Below, one piece after another: positions 7,790-15,897 of a stretch of 64,000 nucleotides of DNA. The stretch comes from DATFXM01 sp035315885 (GTDB lineage: Bacteria; Acidobacteriota; Blastocatellia; UBA7656): contig DATFXM010000194.1 in NCBI GenBank assembly GCA_035315885.1, forward strand, positions 124,001-188,000, in the 5' to 3' direction. Every line of letters begins with the position of its first letter. Within the stretch, counting starts at the first letter, position 1. The position numbers and the translations under genes were made by a program. The notes below the pieces were generated by a model that had not been told where the DNA came from, did no database searches, and saw nothing but the letters and a program-made list of their open reading frames with translations.

Positions 7790-9202
7790 TTGAAAACCAG
7801 ATCACCCCTTGCCGTTCTAACTTTGCTCCTCCTGGTGTTTGACATCCCGATCTCTCCGCGCGCGAGCGGCGCAGCCGAATCCGCCGACTTGATAATTCGC
7901 AACGCACTGATAGTCACCATGGATAAAGACTATCGGGTCGTTGAAGACGGCGCCGTAGCCCTAAAGAAGGAGCGAATACTCGGGGTGGGTCCATCGCGCG
8001 AGATTTTGAAAAGCTATTCCGCACCTACGGTGATCGATGCCGGCGGGAGAGTTGTGATGCCGGGTTTGATAAACACCCACACTCACGTGCCGATGGCGCT
8101 TTTTCGCGGAATTGCGGACGACCTGATGCTCATGGATTGGTTACAGAAGTACATCTTTCCTGCCGAGGCCAGGAACGTCAACGAGGAGTTTGTCCGCTGG
8201 GGCACAAAGCTCGGCTGTCTCGAAATGATCCTTGGAGGCACCACAACGTTTGTCGACATGTACTACTTCGAGGACGCGATTGCCGATGAGACTTCGAAAG
8301 CCGGAATGAGGGCGGTTCTTGGAGAGACGGTCCTTGATTTCCCGGCGCCCGATAACAAGACGTGGGACGCGGGCATGCTCTATGCGGAGAAGTTCGCCGA
8401 TCGCTGGAAGGGTAACTCTCTAATCACACCCGCCATCGCGCCGCATGCACCGTACACTGTATCGACCGAGCACCTGAAACAGGCCCACGAGCTCTCGATG
8501 TCAAAGGGCATACCGCTGGTCATTCATATTCTCGAAGATCAATCCGAAGTAAAGACAATCAAGGAGCGCTACGGCGCAACATCGGTTGCGTACATGGACC
8601 GCAACGGTCTCCTCGACCAGAGAACGATCGCCGCGCACATGGTGTGGCCGACGCAGGACGAAATATCGATTCTAGCAAAGCGAGGCGTGGGAGTTGGCCA
8701 CTGTCCGCAATCCAATATGAAGCTTGCTGCCGGCGTGGCTCCTGTACCGGCGATGATCAAGGCGGGAGTCGCGGTTGGTCTCGGCACCGATGGTGCGGCC
8801 TCGAACAACGACGTAAGTATGTGGGAAGAGATGGACACGGCGGCCAAGCTGCACAAGCTCAACTCAAAAGACCCAACCGCGGTGACCGCTCGAGAAGCTC
8901 TGGAAATGGCCACCATCGGCGGCGCGCGCGCAATCCATCAGGATCGCGAAATCGGTTCAATCGAAGTCGGCAAACGTGCGGACGTGATAGTGGTGGACTT
9001 TGGTTCTCCGCATCAGACTCCGGTTTACAACGTCTATTCGCAGCTCGTCTACGCAACGAAAGCCTCCGATGTAGAGACGGTGGTAATCAATGGGAAGATC
9101 GTTATGCAGCATCGGAAGGTGCTGACAATCGACGAGCGGGCGGTACTCGAGAGGGCAAACAGGTATCGGGATCAGGTTCAACGGAGCCTTGGGAAGAAGT
9201 AG
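7790..9202 (+). CDS. Exported metal-dependent amidohydrolase of the adenosine/SAH/MTA deaminase type
   Basis: 470 aa. The TTG start at 7790 gives MKTRSPLAVLTLLLLVFDIP, a convincing Sec signal peptide with likely cleavage after ASGA (about residue 28). The mature part begins as the ATZ/TRZ family does (DLIIRNALIVTMD). Metal and catalytic motifs: NTHTH (His97, His99), HAPYTVS, VIHILED, and GLGTDGAASNND with the metal Asp. Relatives deaminate S-adenosylhomocysteine, methylthioadenosine, adenosine or guanine. Such enzymes are usually cytosolic, so the signal peptide is unusual. The start is the weakest point because no ribosome site is close, but the fold needs almost all of the sequence after the signal. 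It ends in a palindrome shared with the convergent LysR gene. Confidence 0.82.
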   Translation: MKTRSPLAVLTLLLLVFDIPISPRASGAAESADLIIRNALIVTMDKDYRVVEDGAVALKKERILGVGPSREILKSYSAPTVIDAGGRVVMPGLINTHTHVPMALFRGIADDLMLMDWLQKYIFPAEARNVNEEFVRWGTKLGCLEMILGGTTTFVDMYYFEDAIADETSKAGMRAVLGETVLDFPAPDNKTWDAGMLYAEKFADRWKGNSLITPAIAPHAPYTVSTEHLKQAHELSMSKGIPLVIHILEDQSEVKTIKERYGATSVAYMDRNGLLDQRTIAAHMVWPTQDEISILAKRGVGVGHCPQSNMKLAAGVAPVPAMIKAGVAVGLGTDGAASNNDVSMWEEMDTAAKLHKLNSKDPTAVTAREALEMATIGGARAIHQDREIGSIEVGKRADVIVVDFGSPHQTPVYNVYSQLVYATKASDVETVVINGKIVMQHRKVLTIDERAVLERANRYRDQVQRSLGKK

Positions 9203-9222
9203 TGCTGAGTGCTCAGCACTAC
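9199..9222. terminator. Palindrome shared by two convergent genes (TGCTGAG type)
   Basis: GTAGTGCTGAG at 9199-9209 pairs perfectly with CTCAGCACTAC at 9212-9222 around a 2-nt centre. The + strand stop TAG of the amidohydrolase (9200-9202) and the - strand stop TAG of the LysR gene (9219-9221) both lie inside the arms in symmetrical positions. It is likely a bidirectional end signal; no U-tract follows. Confidence 0.65.
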
Positions 9223-10157
9223 GCATTCTCGGGCTCGGCGCTCGCGGAAAACATCTCCAACAGGTCGGCGTCTATCTCTGTTCCTTCGGTAAGCAACTCG
9301 ATGAATTTCTTCGCAGCGGTGCTGAAGATCTTACCCTTGCGGTGGATGATCGCGATTGGACGAATAAAGCTCTCAGTGAAGTTGACCGCCTTAAGAGTCC
9401 CAGCCTTGACTTCGCTTTCGACAGTCGTGCGAGGCACGATCGTAATGCCGAGATGCGCTTCAACCGACCGCTTGATAGTTTCGATATTGTCGAACTCCAT
9501 CACGTATTCGACTGAGACGTCGTGATCGCGTAGGATCTTGTCGATCGCTTTGCGCGTCGGGATGTCTCGCTCAAAACCGATGAACCGCTGTCCTGCCAAA
9601 GCGCGGACATCAAGCCTCTTTCGTCCGGCAAATTCATGCTCCGGGCTGCACACCATCACAAGCCGATCGGTTCTGAACGGAGTGATCTCAATTTGTGGTC
9701 GAGCCGTGGGGTAGGCGACGATGCCCAGATCACTCGTGTGGTTCAACACGTCTTCGTAGACCTTGTTAGGACGGCTGTACTCCAGATGCACGTTCACCTG
9801 CGGATACGCTTTGATGAACTGCTTGAGCACCGGAGCCAACTCGTGCAGTCCCACCGAGTAGATCGTGGCCACCCGAACCTGTCCGCTCACAATATTTCCT
9901 AACCCCTTCATCTCTTCGGTCAGCGCGGTGAAGCGCTCGATAATCTCGCGGCATCCTTTGTAGAAGGTGAGTCCCGCCGAAGTCGGCACGACCGTCCCTC
10001 CCCGGCTACGCTCCAGGAGCCGCCGGTTGAATCGGTCTTCAAGCGCTCGGATCTGCTGGCTGACCGCCGACTGCGAAATGAAGTTGCGCGTGGCCGCCTT
10101 CGAAAAGCTGCGAGTATCGATCAGGTCACAGTACACCTTGAGCGATTCGATGTGCAT
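9219..10157 (-). CDS. LysR-family transcriptional regulator
   Basis: 312 aa from the ATG at 10157 (MHIESLKVYCDLIDTRSFSK), preferred over a 20-residue longer reading because LysR proteins begin just before the winged helix and GGTGGG lies upstream. The N-terminal helix-turn-helix is KAATRNFISQSAVSQQIRAL. The C-terminal periplasmic-binding-like effector domain runs from about residue 90 (VRVATIYSVGLHELAPVLKQ) to 295. It is divergent from purD (135-nt gap) and convergent with the deaminase, so either could be a target. Effector unknown. Confidence 0.9.
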   Translation of the reverse strand: MHIESLKVYCDLIDTRSFSKAATRNFISQSAVSQQIRALEDRFNRRLLERSRGGTVVPTSAGLTFYKGCREIIERFTALTEEMKGLGNIVSGQVRVATIYSVGLHELAPVLKQFIKAYPQVNVHLEYSRPNKVYEDVLNHTSDLGIVAYPTARPQIEITPFRTDRLVMVCSPEHEFAGRKRLDVRALAGQRFIGFERDIPTRKAIDKILRDHDVSVEYVMEFDNIETIKRSVEAHLGITIVPRTTVESEVKAGTLKAVNFTESFIRPIAIIHRKGKIFSTAAKKFIELLTEGTEIDADLLEMFSASAEPENA

Positions 10158-10292
10158 GTTCCCACCATATTGCCTGCTGAAGGTGAAGGCAAGAGGACCA
10201 GGCTTCGCCGCTCGCATTCGGCATTGCGGATCGGCGGTGGCGCGGTGATAATTCGCCTGACCTCATCACCGCGAAGCGCGAGACATGCCTCT

Positions 10293-11564
10293 ATGAAAAT
10301 CCTCGTCATAGGATCCGGTGGCCGCGAGCACGCGCTCGTCTGGAAGCTGAAACAGAGCGCTCGAGTTTCGACACTGTTTTGCGCGCCGGGTAACGCAGGC
10401 ATCGCACAGATCGCCGAGTGCATTGCCGTCGATACCCGAGATCCTCGAGTCCTGGCCGATCTGGCTGAGTCGGTCGGTGCGCAGCTCACCATCATCGGAC
10501 CCGAAGCTCCCCTCGTCGCCGGGGTCGCCGACGAGTTCGCGCGAAAACGCTTGAGGATCGTCGGCCCTACCGCCGGAGCCGCGCGGTTGGAAGGCAGTAA
10601 GATATTCGCAAAGCAGTTCATGCAGCGCCATCGCATACCGACTGCTCGCTTCGCCGTCTGCGATTCTGTAGCGGGTGCCGCCGACAACTTCGCGCGCTAT
10701 TTCAATATCCCAGTCGTGGTCAAGGCCGATGGTCTCGCTGCGGGCAAAGGTGTGCGGATCGCCGCGACCGAATCTGAGTTTCACGAAGCCGTTCAAGAGA
10801 TGATGGTCGCGCGAGTCTTCGGCGACGCCGGATCTCGCGTTGTAGTCGAAGAATGCCTGACCGGTCGCGAAGCCTCGCTCATGCTTTTCACCGACGGCCG
10901 CGACTACAAACTGATTGCTCCAGCCCAGGACTACAAGAGGGTTAAAGATGACGACGCCGGTCCAAATACCGGTGGAATGGGCTCGTTCTCCACTCCCGGA
11001 CTCATCGATGTCGAAACCCTTGATTTGATCGAGCGGCAAATCATCCAGCCTACGCTCGCAGGCTTGTATCAGGAAGACTGTCCCTTCAAGGGGTTTTTGT
11101 ACGTCGGGTTGATGCTGACCGCGTATGGACCGAAAGTGATCGAGTACAATTGCCGTCTCGGAGACCCCGAGACTCAGGTCGTCATGATGCGGCTGTCCTC
11201 GGACCTTGTCGATATCGCCGAGGCAATAGTCAACGGGAGCATCGGGAGCTGCAACGTAGAATGGAGCGACGATTCAAGCGTGTGTGTAGTCGCAGCTTCC
11301 GCGGGATATCCCGGGGACTTCAAGGTCAACTACCCGATCGCTGGTCTCCACCCGGCTTCCTCAGTGGGCGGAGCAGTAGTATTTCACGCGGGAACGAAAC
11401 GGGATGCTTCGGGGAATATCGTGACGAGCGGCGGCAGAGTGCTCGGCGTTACGGCTCTTAGGCCTGCGCTTGATCAGGCTCGGGAGGCGGCTTACGAGGC
11501 GATGCGGCACATTGGATTCGAGGGACTTCATTATCGAAAAGATATCGCCAGGACGCACATCTGA
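10293..11564 (+). CDS. purD: Phosphoribosylamine-glycine ligase (GAR synthetase)
   Basis: 423 aa ATP-grasp ligase making glycinamide ribonucleotide in de novo purine synthesis. The start at 10293 gives the canonical MKILVIGSGGREHALVWKLK; a longer in-frame reading upstream is not homologous-looking. ATP-grasp landmarks are VVVKADGLAAGKGV, EECLTGREASLM, PAQDYKRVKDDDAGPNTGGM and EYNCRLGDPETQ (metal-binding residues). Length is normal. It stands alone, divergent from the LysR gene. Its last six codons plus stop form the outer left arm of a 77-bp palindrome. Confidence 0.95.
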   Translation: MKILVIGSGGREHALVWKLKQSARVSTLFCAPGNAGIAQIAECIAVDTRDPRVLADLAESVGAQLTIIGPEAPLVAGVADEFARKRLRIVGPTAGAARLEGSKIFAKQFMQRHRIPTARFAVCDSVAGAADNFARYFNIPVVVKADGLAAGKGVRIAATESEFHEAVQEMMVARVFGDAGSRVVVEECLTGREASLMLFTDGRDYKLIAPAQDYKRVKDDDAGPNTGGMGSFSTPGLIDVETLDLIERQIIQPTLAGLYQEDCPFKGFLYVGLMLTAYGPKVIEYNCRLGDPETQVVMMRLSSDLVDIAEAIVNGSIGSCNVEWSDDSSVCVVAASAGYPGDFKVNYPIAGLHPASSVGGAVVFHAGTKRDASGNIVTSGGRVLGVTALRPALDQAREAAYEAMRHIGFEGLHYRKDIARTHI

Positions 11565-11622
11565 AATCTCAGATTTGAAATTTCAAATTTGAAATTTGAG
11601 ATTTCAGATGTGCGTCCTGGCG
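11546..11622. repeat. 77-bp near-perfect palindrome duplicating the end of purD
   Basis: Positions 11546-11570 are the exact reverse complement of 11598-11622 (25 bp). The inner part (11571-11597) is imperfectly self-complementary and consists of ATTTGAA/TTCAAAT words at about 7-bp spacing. The outer left arm is the purD coding end, so 19 bp of codons are copied in inverted orientation downstream. It ends 24 nt before the stop of the convergent minus-strand gene; termination in both directions is plausible. Confidence 0.8.
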
Positions 11623-11645
11623 TATGCCCAGGGGCAGCAACCCGC

Positions 11646-13106
11646 CTACCTGATCCAGTACAACCTTATCTGAAACCGGTCTTGAGTCAGCTTGTTCTGA
11701 CCCACACCCCGGTTGAAGACCAAGTGTTGATACTCCGGTGTCACACGAAGCTCGCTGTGCAGCCAAAGATTCATGTAGGCGGTGAACCCCTTCATCTCGT
11801 TCTGATCCAGATTTCTAGCAGGATCGAACCAGTCGTATCTTGCTCCAATGACGCTGATGTCATTGAACAGTTTTACATTCGCCTCGGTGAAGTGCCCGAG
11901 GCTGGTGAAATGCCCTCCACTTCCGATAGCGTCTCGGCCGCCTTGTATGCCAAACAGCAGGCTGAGTCGCTTGATCGGATACCCGGTGTAAAACGCAAGC
12001 CGGTTGAAATGATTCTTGAACCACGGAATCTGCGCGAGAGCATTTGCTTCTTCTTCTCTCGTCAGCGCGTCCGTATGCGGCAGCGCTTCGCTCGAAAGGC
12101 CCGCGGTCGCCAGTGGCCTGATGCCATTGCTGGCGAATAAGCCTGCCATCTGCGGTGTGAACTCAGGTGTCGTCGGATGGTTCATCGGATTCGCCATATC
12201 CAGCCTTGGGAGATGCGAACGGCCGTCGTAAAAGTACACTGAGACGTTGCCGCCGTTCGGATGCAGGATCTGGTTGAAGAACAGTTGAACATCCGGGCCA
12301 CCCTCGTTGTGTTGTGGTATCGCATGCGTAAAGGGCTCTTTCCTCCCAAACGCCTGCAGAGTGTCGGTCTTCTCATCGATCTTGAGACGGATTCCAGGCG
12401 TGATCACGCCACGGATCGTCGTCTTCTTATGGTGATAGGCCATCGTGAGGCCGGCCTGGTGATAGGTGATGGGACCGAAGAATGTATTCTGATTGAAGAA
12501 TGCACTCCTCAGCTCCTGAATGAACGGGCGGGAGTTGGCGATTACGTAATACTCCGATCCACCAAAGCCCTCCATCGGGTGCGGAACTCCGGCTCGCAGA
12601 TCCAGCCAGCCGTCTTGATTCCCATACGTGAACCGGATGTTTCCTTCAACGCGTTCTTCGTCCTCTGTCTCGAAGCCCTCGTCGGGATAAATGGTTACTT
12701 TCAGATTCGAACCGAAGTATCGATTAATTGGTCCGTACCATATGTATGCTTCAGCAGCGAACAGAGTACCCTTCGAATGTGTTTCCGAAACCCCGCCTGA
12801 TTCGGATCTGAGAACATCCAGGCGCGGCTGAAGTCGGAACCCAATGTGGTTCAGGATCTTGACCTTACTGAGTTCCTCTGGGATTTTTCCTACCTCCTCG
12901 GGCATTCGGAATCCGGCGGCGCGGAACTTGTAGCCAACTTCGTTGAGCCTCGGAGGCGATGTGTGACAAGTGGAACATGGCACGCCATAGCGGCGCGCAA
13001 ACATAGGCATTGCGTTGGCCTCTCTTGTCCTCGTATGCAGGGCCACTCCCAACAGCGCTGCCGCGAGAAAAAGATAGAATGTTTGTCTCAGCGTCTTAGC
13101 GCTCAT
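11646..13106 (-). CDS. Secreted CxxCH protein, predicted outer-membrane beta-barrel
   Basis: 486 aa. It has an N-terminal signal (LRQTFYLFLAAALLGVALHT) and one haem c motif CSTCH at residues 44-48, in the context FARRYGVPCSTCHTSPPRLN. The rest has no further CxxCH and consists of alternating polar/aromatic strand-like segments (for example GNIRFTYGNQDGWLDLRAGV, KLFNDISVIGARYDWFDPAR) ending LTQDRFQIRLYWIR, as in porin-like proteins with a C-terminal aromatic strand. It is the most distal gene of the ACIII-like locus, 322 nt after the monoheme cytochrome. A role in moving electrons at the outer membrane is possible but not shown; the family is not one I can name. Confidence 0.6.
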   Translation of the reverse strand: MSAKTLRQTFYLFLAAALLGVALHTRTREANAMPMFARRYGVPCSTCHTSPPRLNEVGYKFRAAGFRMPEEVGKIPEELSKVKILNHIGFRLQPRLDVLRSESGGVSETHSKGTLFAAEAYIWYGPINRYFGSNLKVTIYPDEGFETEDEERVEGNIRFTYGNQDGWLDLRAGVPHPMEGFGGSEYYVIANSRPFIQELRSAFFNQNTFFGPITYHQAGLTMAYHHKKTTIRGVITPGIRLKIDEKTDTLQAFGRKEPFTHAIPQHNEGGPDVQLFFNQILHPNGGNVSVYFYDGRSHLPRLDMANPMNHPTTPEFTPQMAGLFASNGIRPLATAGLSSEALPHTDALTREEEANALAQIPWFKNHFNRLAFYTGYPIKRLSLLFGIQGGRDAIGSGGHFTSLGHFTEANVKLFNDISVIGARYDWFDPARNLDQNEMKGFTAYMNLWLHSELRVTPEYQHLVFNRGVGQNKLTQDRFQIRLYWIR

Positions 13107-13428
13107 TTAACTCTCATTTCCTCCTTTCAACACGAGTATTGATTCGCCGCAAGAACAAGGTTGCGGACGTTCCTCTTCACCTTTTCTTGAGCTGCGTTAT
13201 TCCTGGATGAGCCCGGCTTGCACCCGTCTGCCGGCAACAAAAATATCTACTCGAGCTGGAAGAGCTCGAACTGATTGCCGGTCGATTTCAGCAACGCACC
13301 TGCGGTGGCCTTGCTGAAATCACGTTTTCAGGAGCAGGGCCGCAAGAACGATGGAAGCCTAGCGGACTACAGGCTCAGACTAACTTCCGTGTGTGGGCGC
13401 AACAGCCTGATCCAGGGCCATTATGAAG
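13107..13428. other. Intergenic region with one hairpin
   Basis: 322 nt with no convincing gene. GATTTCAGCAA (13284-13294) and TTGCTGAAATC (13311-13321) form an 11-bp perfect stem with a 16-nt loop, about 110 nt after the end of the minus-strand cytochrome gene and about 180 nt before the start of the CxxCH barrel gene. It could be an end signal, a processing site or a leader structure. A GGAGG-like stretch precedes the barrel gene ATG (minus strand, near 13112-13116). Confidence 0.5.
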
Positions 13429-13785
13429 CTACCGCTTCTTTCCGAACGTACGCACTTGACCCACAAGCGCATTGATCTCTTCCGGTGAAAGCTTGCCCTT
13501 GAAGGAAGGCATGAATTTGCCCTTCCCGTTCGAGATCGATTCGGCAATCTGTGTGTCAGAGTGCGCTTTCTGCCAGCCGTCATCAGTAAAATCTGGCTGG
13601 CCCTTCGATCGCCAGTTGGGCATGCCGGCGCCGTTGCGCCCATGACACATCGCGCATTTGGCGCCAAACAACTCGGCTCCAGTCGCGGTGCTGGCTGAAG
13701 TACTCGTCGAGTTACCGACAAACGCAAGCGTGCCCAGAACGAGCGCTGCGGAAATTAACGAAAGCTTGACTACTCTTTCTAACAT
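13429..13785 (-). CDS. actE: Monoheme cytochrome c, ActE-like
   Basis: 118 aa. The N-terminal hydrophobic segment VVKLSLISAALVLGTLAFVG is a signal peptide or anchor. The class I cytochrome c core has haem motif CAMCH at 44-48 (LFGAKCAMCHGRNG) and the likely axial Met at 92 (GKFMPSFKGKLSPEE). It is placed 142 nt after the actD-like gene on the same strand, the usual position for the ActE electron acceptor of ACIII. It probably passes electrons to a terminal oxidase or soluble cytochrome that is not encoded here. The symbol is assigned by context and size. Confidence 0.75.
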   Translation of the reverse strand: MLERVVKLSLISAALVLGTLAFVGNSTSTSASTATGAELFGAKCAMCHGRNGAGMPNWRSKGQPDFTDDGWQKAHSDTQIAESISNGKGKFMPSFKGKLSPEEINALVGQVRTFGKKR

Positions 13786-13828
13786 CGGTCCCCCTCAAAA
13801 AGAGATTTTTTGGTGAGGTGAGTTGTTC

Positions 13829-13945
13829 AGTGCTGAGTGCTCAGTGCTGAGTGCTGAGTTCGGAGAAATCCAGTTGGCTGACATTGCAGCCGATACTCAG
13901 CACTCAGCACTCGGCACTTCTAAGCACTCAGGACTCCGCACTTCC
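13829..13945. repeat. Large inverted repeat of TGCTGAG/CTCAGCA words
   Basis: The left arm (13829-13866) holds four to five copies of AGTGCTG/AGTGCTC at 7-bp spacing. The right arm (13895-13945) holds ACTCAGC words in the opposite sense in two blocks. The right arm overlaps the last codons and stop of the actD-like gene (stop at 13928-13930). It lies between two co-directional genes of the respiratory locus and would fold into a long hairpin in the transcript. Confidence 0.7.
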
Positions 13946-14446
13946 CGTGACCAGCCCGCCTCTTGCCTGGCAGGCTCTGGCCGCCGCCGTGGCGCGTGCC
14001 TCCGTTGGACACTCAATCTCGAGGACCACGCTAGCTTCCACGCCCGGCGCCTTTTGAAGGGCTCGAGGTACAGGTGACATCAGGCCGGCTTCGAAAATCA
14101 TCCGACCCAACGTAAAAGCAATCGCGCCAAGCGCAGTGAGCTCAAAGACGATGATCCCAAATGGCCACGGAGCTACTATCGGCATTCCCCCAGTCACGAG
14201 TCCCATGTGCCTCGACGTCGTGACGGTAAGGAGCAATGCGGCGGCCGCGCCGACAAGCCCACCCGCAGTAGCGAACAGGCCAATGCGCGTCGGTTTGCCA
14301 CTTGCTCCACATTGCTCAAACCCTTCGAGCGGTTCCTCTGAACCAACCGTTATCGCGCTCTTCGCAAAATCCATGCGACCAAGGTCGTCCAACGCACCGC
14401 GCGCTTCACCGGGTTTCTTGAACATGACGAATACTTTGTTCGACAT
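13928..14446 (-). CDS. actD: ACIII membrane subunit ActD-like (DUF3341)
   Basis: 172 aa. The N-terminal cytoplasmic domain (KVFVMFKKPGEARGALDDLG) is followed by two membrane helices (about residues 58-80 and 95-120, ATAGGLVGAAAALLLTVTTS and FGIIVFELTALGAIAFTLGR). This is the DUF3341 pattern found beside NrfD-type subunits in alternative complex III. It ends inside the repeat arm. Function in the family is structural, holding the NrfD-type subunit. Encoded between the ActC- and ActE-like genes. Confidence 0.85.
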   Translation of the reverse strand: MSNKVFVMFKKPGEARGALDDLGRMDFAKSAITVGSEEPLEGFEQCGASGKPTRIGLFATAGGLVGAAAALLLTVTTSRHMGLVTGGMPIVAPWPFGIIVFELTALGAIAFTLGRMIFEAGLMSPVPRALQKAPGVEASVVLEIECPTEARATAAARACQARGGLVTGSAES

Positions 14447-14522
14447 ATTCTTCCTTTTGCTGTGCCGCTCACGACGATTGAGTGCGCAGACCTTAAGGCA
14501 CAGTACCGCGCTGGGACATTAC

Positions 14523-15872
14523 TCAGTCGCCGTGAGCGGCTGCCGCCTTCACCTCGGCTGGCCTTGTGGCAAGTCCCTCCTTGTATTCCCAAACCGCAAC
14601 GATCGGAAATACCTTCACGAACAGACAGTAGAGAAGCACGAAATAGCCAAAGGTACCGGTCAGCAACGTGACTTCGACCCACGTCGGCCGATAGCTACCC
14701 CAGTTGAAAGGCATTCTCGGATGGGACAGCGTCGGCACAATGATCAGAAATCTCTCGAGCCACATTCCCACGACGATGCCTGCCGATGCGATCACCGTCC
14801 CTTTTATGGTCCTCGACCGCTTGAACCCTAGCACCACCACGGGGATCACGAAGCAAAGCGTAACCATCGTCCAAAACATCGGCGAAAACGGACCGCTCAC
14901 CTTCTGCTGAAAAATGACTTTCTCCGCAGGCTCATTCCCGTACCAGGTCGTGAGATACTCGGCGAATGTGAAGTAGAACCAGATGAGGCTCATCGTCAGC
15001 AGCAGCAGTCCGAGATTGTTGAAGTGAACAGGCTTCAGGTAGCGCTCGAGGTGAAGCACCTTTCTCAGTACTGCCATTGCCAGAATCAACGCGGCGATGC
15101 CGGAAAAGATCGCGCCCGCAACAAAGTACGGCCCGAACATAGTCGAATGCCACATCGGCTGAATCGCCATTGCGAAATCCCACGACACTATCGTGTGTAC
15201 GCTCACCGCCACCGGGATGATGATCACCGCCATTACTTGAACTGCTTTCTCGAGCCGCTGCCACTGCCTCTGAGTGCCCCACCACCCGAGACTCAGCATC
15301 CCGTAGATTTTTCGCTTCAGACCTTTCGACCTGTCACGAACAAGCGCCAGATCGGGTATCAACGGTATATATAAATAAATGATCGAGCCGAGCAGGTAGG
15401 TGTTGATCGCGAAGAAGTCCCAGACAAGCGGCGACCGGTAGTTGGGCCAAAGACCACGGCCGTTCGGGAGAGGGGCGACCCAGTAAAACAGCCACGGTCT
15501 GCCGAGATGCACAATCGGAAACATCGCACCAATCAACAGCGCAAAGACCGTAATCGCTTCGGCGCAACGCGTCACCGGCCTTCGCCATTCTGCCCCGGTC
15601 ACCCGAAGGATCGCGGAAATCAAGGTCCCCGCATGTGATATGCCTATCCAGAAAACAAAATTCGTTATGTCGAACGCCCACATCACCGGACGGTTAAGGC
15701 CCCATACCCCGATACCGCGATATAGCTGATAACCGAACGCTCCCACAGCAGCGAGCAGCACCAGCCCGCTAATTGTCGCGATCGAGTACCAGCCGATTCC
15801 GGTCTCGCAGAGCGGTCTCAACAAGTCGGTGTTTATGTCGTGATCAGCCCCGAGGGCTATCGACTTCTGCAT
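14523..15872 (-). CDS. actC: NrfD/PsrC-type quinol-oxidising membrane subunit, ActC-like
   Basis: 449 aa with about ten hydrophobic helices, of the PsrC/NrfD superfamily. Segments such as FDITNFVFWIGISHAGTLIS (about residue 70), PIVHLGRPWLFYWVAPLPNG, FFAINTYLLGSIIYLYIPLI and WDFAMAIQPMWHSTMFGPYF are characteristic of ACIII ActC. In this family the subunit binds quinol at the periplasmic side and passes electrons to the Fe-S subunit. The gene follows the Fe-S gene by 25 nt and precedes the ActD-like gene by 76 nt. Confidence 0.9.
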   Translation of the reverse strand: MQKSIALGADHDINTDLLRPLCETGIGWYSIATISGLVLLAAVGAFGYQLYRGIGVWGLNRPVMWAFDITNFVFWIGISHAGTLISAILRVTGAEWRRPVTRCAEAITVFALLIGAMFPIVHLGRPWLFYWVAPLPNGRGLWPNYRSPLVWDFFAINTYLLGSIIYLYIPLIPDLALVRDRSKGLKRKIYGMLSLGWWGTQRQWQRLEKAVQVMAVIIIPVAVSVHTIVSWDFAMAIQPMWHSTMFGPYFVAGAIFSGIAALILAMAVLRKVLHLERYLKPVHFNNLGLLLLTMSLIWFYFTFAEYLTTWYGNEPAEKVIFQQKVSGPFSPMFWTMVTLCFVIPVVVLGFKRSRTIKGTVIASAGIVVGMWLERFLIIVPTLSHPRMPFNWGSYRPTWVEVTLLTGTFGYFVLLYCLFVKVFPIVAVWEYKEGLATRPAEVKAAAAHGD

Positions 15873-15897
15873 CTCGCTCCTCTTCCCCGCCTGGTCT

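Noticed and set aside
10152..10292. Longer N-terminus for PurD
   Set aside because: The added residues do not resemble PurD, which normally begins at MKILVIGSGGREHAL.
13829..13945. Repeated 7-mers considered as a CRISPR array
   Set aside because: Units are contiguous 7-mers without 25-40-nt spacers, and no cas genes occur in the window.
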